From a virus: 64,000 bases of DNA. The DNA lies in the IMG/VR virus record IMGVR_UViG_3300027759_004177, positions 248,001-312,000 of that record. One strand, written 5' to 3'. Shown in pieces: positions 25,720-33,428 of the stretch. Made by a program: the position numbers and the translations under genes. A model generated the notes under the pieces. The model saw nothing but the letters and a program-made list of their open reading frames with translations, was not told the origin of the DNA and did no database searches. The stretch's first letter is position 1. The number at the start of each line of letters is the position of its first letter.

Positions 25720-26100
25720 TGCTTTTCCGTATTATCCAGATTAATTGGTCACAATTCACCGTATGCACGGTGAACATGATTGAGCATTATCCGAGTAGCA
25801 CAGTCATTTATTATAAAGAGATTGTATTTACATACGCAGAGGCGGTTGACCGGTACCCCTTACTCTAGCTTCACATATCAACGGAACCCTAGTGACCCGA
25901 TAATAAATCCAAGTCCTATAAGCTGGGGTTGTATCTTTTTCACATAGCCCCGACCATTTTTTGCCTTAAGTTAGCATTTGCCTTGCACACCCGAGCAACA
26001 TCTAGACTGGGTATCTCACCAGTCCGCAACGGGAGTCGAGCTGCCTCGACCAAACAGAGTGCGAATTCCATAATAAGAGTATAACTTTGTGTTTATTGCA
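25720..26100 (+). ncRNA. Candidate structured non-coding RNA (469-base gene-free stretch)
   Basis: The 25654-26122 interval has no convincing gene and many hairpins. They are TTCACCGT/ACGGTGAA (25755-25774), GGGGTTGT/ATAGCCCC (25925-25951), GACTGG/CCAGTC (26005-26024) inside CCCG/CGGG (25990-26033), and GTCGAG/CTCGAC (26035-26050). ACTCTAGCTT (25862-25871) can pair with AAGCTGGGGT (25920-25929), competing with the GGGG/CCCC stem. Those last two helices use G-U pairs that exist only in a plus-strand RNA. GAGTCGAG recurs at 26033 and 26110 and could compete for CTCGAC. No tRNA or tmRNA core, and no clear group I intron core, was recognised. Boundaries are approximate. Confidence 0.4.
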
Positions 26101-26122
26101 GAATGACTTTGAGTCGAGTGTG

Positions 26123-26551
26123 CTAAATCTTGTTGATAATGTGTGAGCCATGTACACGGACTTGTATGTGTCCGTTATAATAATCGTTACTTTCTAAAAC
26201 TCTGCGAGCAAATTGTTCTCTTGCTTCTATATAGCTGCATTCAGATTTACTTTTGCAGTAGTATAGTATTTCTCTACTGAAATTGTCAACACCCAATGCA
26301 ATCACATCTTTTGTTAATTCTGGACTGGAACCATAGTATGTTTGCCAGTCTGAATCAATTTTACCACGAATCTTCTTGCGTTTCTTCTTACCATTTTTTA
26401 GTTTGACCATTCGGTAAGTGGTCTTGCTAAATTTTGCAAGTTTTTTGCCAATATACTTTCGGCCGGTTAGGTTATTTGTTATCAAATAAACAAAACCAAC
26501 ACAATCTTCGGGTAGCGTTTCTACTTGAGTATTTTCGTGAATCCATGACAT
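26123..26551 (-). CDS. GIY-YIG homing endonuclease-like protein (Seg type)
   Basis: This 142-residue protein has the GIY-like strand GFVYLITN (about 19-26) and KYIGK (Tyr33, Ile34, Gly35) of the GIY-YIG nuclease fold. A Lys/Arg-rich insert and DWQTYYGSS (about 68-76) follow, then FSREILYYCKSKSECSYIEA with the probable metal-binding Glu109. It resembles free-standing Seg-type endonucleases of T4-like phages, which cleave related genomes and bias inheritance toward their own. It follows gp46 on the minus strand, separated by 46 bases, and is next to the hairpin-rich non-coding stretch. It has no visible DNA-binding domain beyond the basic insert. Confidence 0.85.
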   Translation of the reverse strand: MSWIHENTQVETLPEDCVGFVYLITNNLTGRKYIGKKLAKFSKTTYRMVKLKNGKKKRKKIRGKIDSDWQTYYGSSPELTKDVIALGVDNFSREILYYCKSKSECSYIEAREQFARRVLESNDYYNGHIQVRVHGSHIINKI

Positions 26552-26597
26552 GCATAGTAGTTATGATCTTTGCCCTGCAATATATACTAATCTTGAA

Positions 26598-28367
26598 TTA
26601 AACAATGTCTACGTCAGTGTTATAACTGGTGTACCCGTTTTCTTTTACCACGTGAAGTGTGTTATTAACACGGCCTGCCAGTTCATCCTTGTGCGACACT
26701 AACCAAATACTCTTGTTAGCTTCGCGACTCATCTTTTTCAGGATAGCCAAAGAGTTTTCAACTCCCGAACTATCCATACCGCTGTCTACCAACTCGTCAA
26801 TAAACAACAAGTTGATGGGTTGATATAAACTTTCCCAAACATCGCGGAAGCTCCAGCTCAAGGATAAAATCAAGCGATTGCGTTCTCCGCGACTTAGATT
26901 GTCAAAGTCTAAATCTCTACCCAACTCTGTAATGGCTACAGTCAAGTCGTTGTTGAACTTGACTGTGTGTGGTAAGCCAATACGGTCCAGGTATTGTCCC
27001 AAGCGGGCATTTAAATAACTTAAATTCTGATCAATAATACGTTTACGAATAAATGAATCTTTGTTGGTCAGCAGTTTGAGTAAGAACTCTTGATGTTCTC
27101 TAATGTTATTGAGTTCGTTAATCACATCAAAACTGACTTCTTCTACGCCTTGTGTTTGCATTTCTGCTATTTGTTCAGCATACGGATCTTGTTCAACTGC
27201 CTTGATTTCCAACTGTTGAATCAAGTTATCAACGCTTGCTTGATGATGAATAGCATCCGACTCTTTGTCATAAAACGTTTCAGGCCGTGGTCCTAGCTTG
27301 CCCAGCCCATCGTGAGCTGACTGTAATTCACCCAGAGTGGCAGCAAAGGCATCCGCTGCTTCCTTTGCTCCAGCCAAGTCTCTCTGCTTTTGTCCCAGTA
27401 CTGATTGGTGCTTCTCGTCATGGAAATCCTGTCCACAGGTATGGCACGTATGATTTTCCAACGAAACAAGTTCTGCTGATATCTTGCCAATCGTTTTTTC
27501 CTCACGGGAAAGGTCCAGTTTTGTGCGACCAATCGCCGACGATAGTTCATTGATATCCTTGCGAGTTTGATCCCATGTCTTGAACGCTTGGTGTGCCCGA
27601 ATCTCGGCCTGGATGTCAATTCTCTGAAGCTCTTCAATTCCTGTCTGTAATTTCTGTATATCTTCTGCATGTTTATTCACCCATAGCGTTTGCCTACGCT
27701 TCAACGCTTCGATCTGTTCTTCAATTCGCTTGTTGGCATCGCCCACAGCCTTGATACGAAACTCTTCTTGTGTGATGGCATCTTTGGTTACTTTGCCAGC
27801 TTCCTTTAGTTTGTCTGCTTTTTCACTTAGCAATGTAATACCAAGTAATTGCTCAATTATAGTACGCTGGTCATTGGCTTTGAGTGCTAAGAATGGTTCT
27901 GTGTAGGTGTTGAGAGCCACAATGTGCTTGAACATGTCGTGACTCATGCCCAGCATACGTTCTATTTCTTGCTGTGTTTCTCGGCTGTCGCCTTGTGCAT
28001 CATCGGTGATTTCTTGTTCGCTATCGCCAACAAAAAACTTCATGGTGTTGGGTTTACGTCCGCGTTCTATTCGGTAGCTGACACCTTCTTTTTCAAAATC
28101 AATTGTGACCATCATGTTTTTAGCATTGGTCTTGTTGATCAAGTTGTCTTTTTTAATGTTGGTAAGTGCGTTGCCGTACAGGGCATAGCTCAATGCATTG
28201 ATAATAGTGGTTTTACCTGTACCGTTACGTGCACCGGAGTCGTCTCCGCCTAGGTCTAAATTTTCACCCAACACAAGAGTCAAGTCTTGTCGATCAAAAT
28301 TAACTGCCTGTGTGGTATTGCCCACACTCATAAAGTTTTTAACAGTAAGGTCTTTTATTTTAAACAT
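26598..28367 (-). CDS. 46: Recombination endonuclease subunit gp46 (SbcC/Rad50-like ATPase)
   Basis: This 589-residue ABC-type ATPase partners gp47 to resect DNA ends for recombination-dependent replication. Features are Walker A GARNGTGKTT (45-54), coiled-coil arms either side of a zinc hook CHTCGQ near residue 310, a signature-like LSRGERNRLILSLSW near 490, and Walker B LLFIDELVDSGMD near 520. A conserved switch His lies in IWLVSHKDEL. Length fits T4 gp46 (560). It is the penultimate gene of the minus-strand recombination operon, preceded by a radical SAM gene and followed by the GIY-YIG gene. Confidence 0.95.
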   Translation of the reverse strand: MFKIKDLTVKNFMSVGNTTQAVNFDRQDLTLVLGENLDLGGDDSGARNGTGKTTIINALSYALYGNALTNIKKDNLINKTNAKNMMVTIDFEKEGVSYRIERGRKPNTMKFFVGDSEQEITDDAQGDSRETQQEIERMLGMSHDMFKHIVALNTYTEPFLALKANDQRTIIEQLLGITLLSEKADKLKEAGKVTKDAITQEEFRIKAVGDANKRIEEQIEALKRRQTLWVNKHAEDIQKLQTGIEELQRIDIQAEIRAHQAFKTWDQTRKDINELSSAIGRTKLDLSREEKTIGKISAELVSLENHTCHTCGQDFHDEKHQSVLGQKQRDLAGAKEAADAFAATLGELQSAHDGLGKLGPRPETFYDKESDAIHHQASVDNLIQQLEIKAVEQDPYAEQIAEMQTQGVEEVSFDVINELNNIREHQEFLLKLLTNKDSFIRKRIIDQNLSYLNARLGQYLDRIGLPHTVKFNNDLTVAITELGRDLDFDNLSRGERNRLILSLSWSFRDVWESLYQPINLLFIDELVDSGMDSSGVENSLAILKKMSREANKSIWLVSHKDELAGRVNNTLHVVKENGYTSYNTDVDIV

Positions 28368-28376
28368 AGGTTCTTA

Positions 28377-29666
28377 TTATATACTAAAATCTTGATCTAG
28401 CCAAGCAAAATGAGCTCGCCAGTTGGTATTGCGTCTTTGATCCAGAGTTGTCAGATATGTTTTTAATTTATTAATTTGACTGACATTATTTTTAGATGCT
28501 AAACTTGTGGTAGCAATACCTTGCATGGCCTTACGCTGTGCTTGCTGTGTGGGAGTAGTATCGGGCATCAACTTCAATATCTGGTCAAAGTCGTTGGCAA
28601 ACACAGCACCATCGAACAAATATGGATTATCAAATTCTCCGGACGTATTAAAACTGTGAATGATGGGTTCTGCTGCCCATTCCCGTTGGAACCATGTGGC
28701 TGTGGCTGTTTGTTTGGTATTCCAGTGATTGATACGTTCCAATAACTTGGGCAACGATTTAATAGTCAAGGCTGATACAGCACTATTAATGCTTAAGGAT
28801 ATCCATGGCTGATTCAACAGCAATTCAAAGTTACGTTGCCATTGTGCTAGGTCGAGTCCATAGCGAACATATTCCTGCTCACTGTCCCAACAATCTAAAC
28901 TGGCAGTGATTTGCAGTTTCCATATTTTGTTTGACAGCACCAATTTTCTAAATTGCTGTAAGTATTGTTCAAATCGTGGCGTGGGTATGTTTAGATTGGT
29001 TACTATACTAAAAATTAAATCAGGATTAGCATGAGTTCGCCAAAACTCAATGCTGTCGTCTAGTTCACTCATTAAAAACGGCTCACCACCTAAAATATGA
29101 TACCGCTTGATTGTTTTGTAACAATCGTTTTCGTCCAAGTATTGCCACAGGCCTGCAACCATTTGATCATAATGGTCATTGTGTTGTGCTTGTTTGATGT
29201 CAAACGTTCGGGTGTGAAACGAATCTCCAAACTTTCTATTTTCTTCTTCCCATAGGCTACTATGGTGTGGCCCACAGTATACGCATTTCATATTACAGGT
29301 ATTTTTAAAATAAACTTCCAGTATGGTAGGAGTAACAGTTGTAGATGATTCATCTGTGTCAAGCTCGGGCGGCACCAACCATCCGTTATCTTGTTGTAGT
29401 GTGCTTTGTCTATCACTTAGGCCACCTGCATCTTCTACGTTTCGACAGTATTCGCAACCAGCCCCCGGCCACGCACCTGCAAGCATGGTCTGTCTAGCTG
29501 AAATTTTTTCAGGTAAATTATGAAATGATGCAAAGTTGTCGGCTGGTATGGCATATTTTTCCGTGCGGTGACAGCTGGCACTAGTACCACTGTTAAAGTA
29601 GACGGTGCTCCATGCCCATTTTAATAAACAAGCAGATTCTGTGCGTATGGGAAACACTTTATTCAT
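28377..29666 (-). CDS. Radical SAM protein (twitch-like), between gp46 and gp47
   Basis: This 429-residue protein carries the radical SAM cluster motif CNMKCVYC (Cys124, Cys128, Cys131) followed by GPHHSSLWEEE. A later GGEP (RYHILGGEPFLM, about residue 192) binds the SAM amino group in this superfamily. An N-terminal CEYC (Cys71, Cys74) with ED-x-GG-x-SDR looks like an extra Cys motif. The SPASM domain is not obvious, so a short twitch-type auxiliary site is possible. Radical SAM enzymes modify peptides, nucleotides or cofactors by radical chemistry. The substrate here is unknown. It overlaps the next upstream gene by eight bases and lies nine bases from gp46, so it is co-expressed with recombination proteins. 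Confidence 0.85.
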   Translation of the reverse strand: MNKVFPIRTESACLLKWAWSTVYFNSGTSASCHRTEKYAIPADNFASFHNLPEKISARQTMLAGAWPGAGCEYCRNVEDAGGLSDRQSTLQQDNGWLVPPELDTDESSTTVTPTILEVYFKNTCNMKCVYCGPHHSSLWEEENRKFGDSFHTRTFDIKQAQHNDHYDQMVAGLWQYLDENDCYKTIKRYHILGGEPFLMSELDDSIEFWRTHANPDLIFSIVTNLNIPTPRFEQYLQQFRKLVLSNKIWKLQITASLDCWDSEQEYVRYGLDLAQWQRNFELLLNQPWISLSINSAVSALTIKSLPKLLERINHWNTKQTATATWFQREWAAEPIIHSFNTSGEFDNPYLFDGAVFANDFDQILKLMPDTTPTQQAQRKAMQGIATTSLASKNNVSQINKLKTYLTTLDQRRNTNWRAHFAWLDQDFSI

Positions 29667-30027
29667 ATAATATATGATTCATGGGCAACTTTTCTTGTGG
29701 ATTGTATCGTTTGCGTACATATTCTAATTCTTCTGGCAACGACTTGATATCAGTTACCACAACGATAAAAAAATGTGGAATGTCGTGATGTTGCACATAT
29801 TCCTGTAACGAGATCAAGATATCGTGCGGTTGATCGGCATAGGATTTTTTCAATGGCTGGTTAGCAACAAAGACCACACGCTCATTGTCAGCAAACACTT
29901 CCTTGTGCAATCGTCGCAGGGCAGTATATAGTTTACCCTTTGGCAAGTTATCAAACTCAGTTAAGTCAATGAAATTGTCAATTTGATACTGAGTTTGCAG
30001 TCGATGTTTAATCCGCGCCAGGATCAT
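29659..30027 (-). CDS. Conserved-looking hypothetical protein in the gp46/gp47 operon
   Basis: This 122-residue protein has no recognised domain. Features are an N-terminal helix (MILARIKHRLQTQYQIDNFI), a helix KGKLYTALRRLHKEVFADNE, and two hydrophobic strands, RVVFVANQPL and HFFIVVVTDIKSL. They suggest a small alpha/beta fold. Its ATG overlaps the gp47 stop by four bases (ATGA) and its stop overlaps the radical SAM start, so translation of the four genes is coupled. A role linked to gp46/gp47 is inferred from position only. Confidence 0.7.
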   Translation of the reverse strand: MILARIKHRLQTQYQIDNFIDLTEFDNLPKGKLYTALRRLHKEVFADNERVVFVANQPLKKSYADQPHDILISLQEYVQHHDIPHFFIVVVTDIKSLPEELEYVRKRYNPQEKLPMNHILYE

Positions 30028-31043
30028 AAGTTTCTATAAATGTCCAACAGGAGATTTTTATTAAACTGTTCGCTGTCGATGTTGCTCAACTGTCCGTACA
30101 CAATCTGATCCACCGACTCAAATGCAATGTTGCCTTGTATTTCGTATTCAGTCAAGTCAGTTACCTTGGCAGGGATCAGTGTGATCTCACGCAGTTTATA
30201 CGTGTCAATAAAAGTTTCTTTGATAAAGGTGGCTTCTTCATAGCTGATATCAATATCCAAGTTAACCCTAACATGCATGTTGGGTTTGAGCATGACTTCG
30301 GTGTGTTTGAGCACATCGCTCAGTTGAAACACACGATATATGGGCTGATCGGGCCAAGCATGATACACTGGCTCTTTGTCCCACTCTAGAATCATCATGC
30401 CACGATCATCGTCGCCGGCGTCAGCATAGTTGTGCGGAAAGCAGTTGCCCAAATAGGTAATATTGCCTTTGGTCTGTCGTTTGTGGAAGTGCCCAGAGAA
30501 CACATGTTCAAAACCTTTTAAATCATTTTTAGGATCAACTTCACCATGATCCGGCATGGCTACCATGGCATTCATCAAGTATCCGGGCAATTCAAAATGC
30601 CCAAACATGTACTTGCCTTGTAGTTTCTTTAGACGTTTGAAGTCATCGCCCACTAGCCACGGAGCAATAGTAACGTCGCCATGAGTAGTCCAGTCGTTAC
30701 AGATATGTATTCTATTAAGGTGCTTTGCCCATTCCACACTCTGTACATCTCGCTTGTCGCGATAATACAGATCATGATTTCCAGGAATAAAGAAAGTTTG
30801 TTCGAAGTTTTCATTCAAGTGCTCCAGGGCACGTAGACTATAGCCCAAGGTTAGGATATTGATTGACGCACGATTGTTGTGCCAGTCTCCAAGAAACATG
30901 CAAGTTTCGCATCCTTCTTCCCGTGCCTTGGCAGTGGCCCATTTAACAAAGTTCAAACAGTCTTCATTGTGCAAGGTACTGTTTGATTTTAACCCAAAGT
31001 GTATGTCTGTAAAGACAGCGGCTCGTTTGAATAGATTAGTCAT
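30024..31043 (-). CDS. 47: Recombination endonuclease subunit gp47 (SbcD/Mre11-like nuclease)
   Basis: This 339-residue metallophosphoesterase shows all metal-binding motifs of the Mre11/SbcD family: FTDIHFG (Asp13, His15), FLGDWHNN (near 52), FIPGNHDLYY (near 90), FGHFELPG (near 148) and SGHFHKRQ (near 178). With gp46 it processes double-strand ends. T4 gp47 has the same length (339). The ATG at 31043 lies only eight bases past a sigma-70-like -10 element (31051-31056), so the message may be almost leaderless, or initiation may begin upstream from gp55 read-through. Confidence 0.95.
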   Translation of the reverse strand: MTNLFKRAAVFTDIHFGLKSNSTLHNEDCLNFVKWATAKAREEGCETCMFLGDWHNNRASINILTLGYSLRALEHLNENFEQTFFIPGNHDLYYRDKRDVQSVEWAKHLNRIHICNDWTTHGDVTIAPWLVGDDFKRLKKLQGKYMFGHFELPGYLMNAMVAMPDHGEVDPKNDLKGFEHVFSGHFHKRQTKGNITYLGNCFPHNYADAGDDDRGMMILEWDKEPVYHAWPDQPIYRVFQLSDVLKHTEVMLKPNMHVRVNLDIDISYEEATFIKETFIDTYKLREITLIPAKVTDLTEYEIQGNIAFESVDQIVYGQLSNIDSEQFNKNLLLDIYRNL

Positions 31044-31050
31044 AACATAC

Positions 31051-31079
31051 AGTATAGACTAATAAACGGAAAAGATCAA
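31051..31079 (-). promoter_or_regulatory. Sigma-70-type promoter upstream of gp47
   Basis: On the minus strand TTGATC, a 17-base spacer and TATACT. It is the only such element in the 48-base gap between gp55 and gp47 and would give early expression of gp47-unknown-radical SAM-gp46. The expected start site falls at or next to the gp47 ATG. Confidence 0.5.
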
Positions 31080-31091
31080 ACGTTAATTTGT

Positions 31092-31982
31092 TCAATCATC
31101 GTAACCGCCGTCGCTACCACCACTTGTTGCCGATATCTTCATGCCTTGGCGTGTGTAACTAGGAGTCAAGTTGTTCATTTCTAAAATGTCATCACGTAAG
31201 TTTTGATTACGTTTTTCAATATTTAGAACTCGTGTAAATGAGTTTGTGATGGCCGCTGTGTAATAGGCAAATGGGTTTTGACTCTTGGCTTCGTCGAACT
31301 GTAAGCCAATCTGACTCAATTGTAGCAAGGCTTGACTACGCATTTCGTCGTTGTAGGTGTAACCACGCCAGTTGCTGCGTGTGGCATAGCGTTCACACAG
31401 TTTGATAAACATGTGAGCCAGCTTGGGAGTCATTTTGCCGTGTTCACGATTGAATGTGCCTTTGACCAGATCGCCCTTCCAGTGGCTTTTGCCCACGCAC
31501 ACAGGCTCACCAGCTTCGTTAACTTTGTAGTGTTGGAACGGGGGAAAATTGCATTTGACATATTTGGTATTACCAATCAAGTCTAAATCATCGTCGTCGT
31601 ACTCACTACGTGGCACAGCACCTTCTTCTTCCTCTAAGGCTTTGACAGCGGCCTTGCGACTTTTTACATCATCCACAGGAATATGATCCCAGGTCATGAT
31701 ACGAAAAACCACATCTGTATCTTTGACATCTTTGAGTTTGACTTCAAATTCGTCTAATTTGCGTTTGGTGCCATCTGCCATAGCTGCTTCTAACGCCAGT
31801 TTAGCTAGCCTTACACATCGCTCCTTGCGAGCCAACATTATGTTCTTTTTGTTTATTTTGCTCACATCGGGCAGTATTAAATCGTAGGCGTGATATTCTG
31901 GATCTGTGAAAGTGCAGTAGGTTGTTTTGCTTTTGTGAATCTCTTTTAGAATGTCTTTGTTGTTAAGATAATTATGGCGCAC
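31092..31982 (-). CDS. 55: Late transcription sigma factor gp55
   Basis: This 296-residue protein resembles the T4 gp55 family, a divergent sigma factor that directs host RNA polymerase to TATAAATA promoters. The key region is RSNWRGYTYNDEMRSQALLQ followed by NPFAYYTAAITNSFTRVLN (about 215-275), equivalent to sigma region 2. It is longer than T4 gp55 (185). The N-terminus HNYLNNKDILKEIHKSKTTYC agrees with cyanophage members. I place the start at GTG 31982, preceded by AAAGGA at 7-8 bases spacing. The longer GTG at 32006 touches the -10 element of the promoter at 32007-32035, upstream of the probable transcript start. Confidence 0.88.
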   Translation of the reverse strand: MRHNYLNNKDILKEIHKSKTTYCTFTDPEYHAYDLILPDVSKINKKNIMLARKERCVRLAKLALEAAMADGTKRKLDEFEVKLKDVKDTDVVFRIMTWDHIPVDDVKSRKAAVKALEEEEGAVPRSEYDDDDLDLIGNTKYVKCNFPPFQHYKVNEAGEPVCVGKSHWKGDLVKGTFNREHGKMTPKLAHMFIKLCERYATRSNWRGYTYNDEMRSQALLQLSQIGLQFDEAKSQNPFAYYTAAITNSFTRVLNIEKRNQNLRDDILEMNNLTPSYTRQGMKISATSGGSDGGYDD

Positions 31983-32006
31983 CTGTATTTCCTTTAAAGT
32001 TAGCAC

Positions 32007-32035
32007 ATACTAACATATTTAATTGTTGTGGTCAA
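32007..32035 (-). promoter_or_regulatory. Sigma-70-type early promoter of gp55
   Basis: On the minus strand TTGACC (32035-32030), a 17-base spacer and TAGTAT (32012-32007). It lies just upstream of the gp55 Shine-Dalgarno sequence and start at 31982. This would let host polymerase make gp55 before late transcription. Confidence 0.6.
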
Positions 32036-32084
32036 CCTAATTTTGAAAAATACCGAAAACATTATCTACGCCGTTATTGATATC

Positions 32085-32092
32085 TATAAATA
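32085..32092 (+). promoter_or_regulatory. T4 late promoter, exact consensus
   Basis: TATAAATA on the plus strand, 22 bases before the ATG at 32114. It would drive the baseplate operon and stands back to back with the early promoter of gp55. Confidence 0.75.
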
Positions 32093-32113
32093 CTGTATAA
32101 CCAGGAAGTCACG

Positions 32114-33124
32114 ATGCCAGTTTTATCCAACGCACAATTACAAGGAAGCCCTGCCAACGGCTCACAGTCACTTGGCGCCCAATTGGGACAAAGCATCAAC
32201 AATGGATTGATGGGTGCTGTGGGGCTAGCACCCAACGGCATGAGCGGACGTCAAAACACAGCCGACATGTTTAGATACAGCAGCAGAACCACCGGACCGG
32301 CTCCTAGATTTGTGTACCCAGCATTTCCCAGCGCCAGTGCAGACTGGCGTGTGCGTGTGAGTCTAGCACCAAACAGCAAGTATTTTTACAATGATCCACA
32401 GGGCAATGCCCTATTGAGTCCGTTGATAGAATCCGGTGGCGGATCAGACAACAGCATCGGCGCAGCATTCGGGCAATTGACCGGGCTTGGCGGAACAAAA
32501 CGAGTGGGTGTAGTATTCCCTTACACTCCCACCATGACTGTAGCACACACCGCTAGTTACACTCCACAAAAATTGACACACAGCAATTATGCTCAGTATT
32601 TTTATGACAACAGCGAAGTTAGTGCAATAACACTCAACGCAGATTTCACTGTGCAAAACATCAACGAAGGACAGTACCTGTTGGCTGCTATCTATTTCTT
32701 TAGAAGCTGTACCAAAATGTTTTTTGGAGCTGGTCCCAATGCCGGTAATCCGCCCCCGATCGTTTATCTAAACGGTTATGGTCAGTATTACATGCCCAAT
32801 GTGCCTTGTGTGGTCACCAGCTTTAGTCACACCATGCCAGCTGATGTGGACTATGTGGACATTCCTGAACCCAGCGTTACTCGTGGCAGCATGGGACTGA
32901 ATCCTAGACTAAACAGCACTCGCTTGCCTACTACCAGTCAGATGAGTTTGAGTCTACAACCGGTGTACAGTCGTTATGCACAAAGCCAAGGCTTTAGTCT
33001 AGAAGACTTTAGTCGTGGCGCTTTAATTAATCCAGTTAGAGGTAACAATCCTGCCACTGCATTTGGCGCTACACAGCCAACAAAGCATGTCAACAACACC
33101 GTTAAAAATGGTGGCTTCCTATAA
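32114..33124 (+). CDS. Tail-tube/baseplate protein, gp48- or gp54-like
   Basis: This 336-residue protein leads the plus-strand baseplate operon. Its central part reads LNADFTVQN, then GQYLLAAIYFFRSCTKMFFG (about 180-200), PPPIVYLNGYGQYYMPNVPC and VVTSFSHTMPADVDYVDIP (about 235-260), followed by LPTTSQMSLSLQPVYSR. This pattern is known to me from T4-type phage baseplate/tail-tube-cap proteins, and the strand order fits the tube-like fold shared by gp48, gp54 and the tail tube. Which of the two it replaces cannot be told by eye. The start has AGGAAGT upstream. Its TAATG stop/start overlaps the next gene. Confidence 0.6.
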   Translation: MPVLSNAQLQGSPANGSQSLGAQLGQSINNGLMGAVGLAPNGMSGRQNTADMFRYSSRTTGPAPRFVYPAFPSASADWRVRVSLAPNSKYFYNDPQGNALLSPLIESGGGSDNSIGAAFGQLTGLGGTKRVGVVFPYTPTMTVAHTASYTPQKLTHSNYAQYFYDNSEVSAITLNADFTVQNINEGQYLLAAIYFFRSCTKMFFGAGPNAGNPPPIVYLNGYGQYYMPNVPCVVTSFSHTMPADVDYVDIPEPSVTRGSMGLNPRLNSTRLPTTSQMSLSLQPVYSRYAQSQGFSLEDFSRGALINPVRGNNPATAFGATQPTKHVNNTVKNGGFL

Positions 33125-33426
33125 TGGCAACATATTCACGCACTAGTCCATATGCCGGAACACAGACCTGGGGCAAGTTCCTGGATGTGTGGCCGGGTAA
33201 AACTATCTCAGCCAACATGACAGATGCAGTATATCAAATCGACCAAATATATAACCTACGTCCGGACCTGTTGGCCAATGACATGTACCAGGACAGTAGC
33301 TTATGGTGGGTGTTTGCTGTACGCAATCCTGATGTGTTAAAAGATCCCTTGCTGAGTTTTACAACAGGCACAATCATTTATGTTCCTACCAAGGCAGTTA
33401 TTCAACAGCAACTACTAGGCATTTAA
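33124..33426 (+). CDS. 53: Baseplate wedge protein gp53-like
   Basis: This 100-residue protein contains YQDSSLWWVFAVRNPDVLKD (about 57-76), then FTTGTIIYVPTKAVI. It is the core of the gp53 baseplate-wedge family, in which the LWW...NPD element and final IYVP strand form a LysM-like fold. T4 gp53 is 196 residues, so this is a short form as in cyanophages. The ATG overlaps the preceding stop by one base, and it ends three bases before the next gene. It would bind the wedge and close the baseplate ring in T4. Confidence 0.85.
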   Translation: MATYSRTSPYAGTQTWGKFLDVWPGKTISANMTDAVYQIDQIYNLRPDLLANDMYQDSSLWWVFAVRNPDVLKDPLLSFTTGTIIYVPTKAVIQQQLLGI

Positions 33427-33428
33427 CA

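Noticed and set aside
25654-26122. Group I or group II intron, tRNA or tmRNA in the non-coding stretch
   Set aside because: No group I P/Q/R/S core, no domain V, no cloverleaf or TTCRANTC loop was found on either strand. The stretch lies between convergent genes, so no exons flank it. A degenerate intron cannot be excluded.
31983-32006. Upstream GTG at 32006 as the gp55 start
   Set aside because: It touches the -10 element, lies before the expected transcript start, lacks a ribosome site, and the GTG at 31982 gives the family-like N-terminus.
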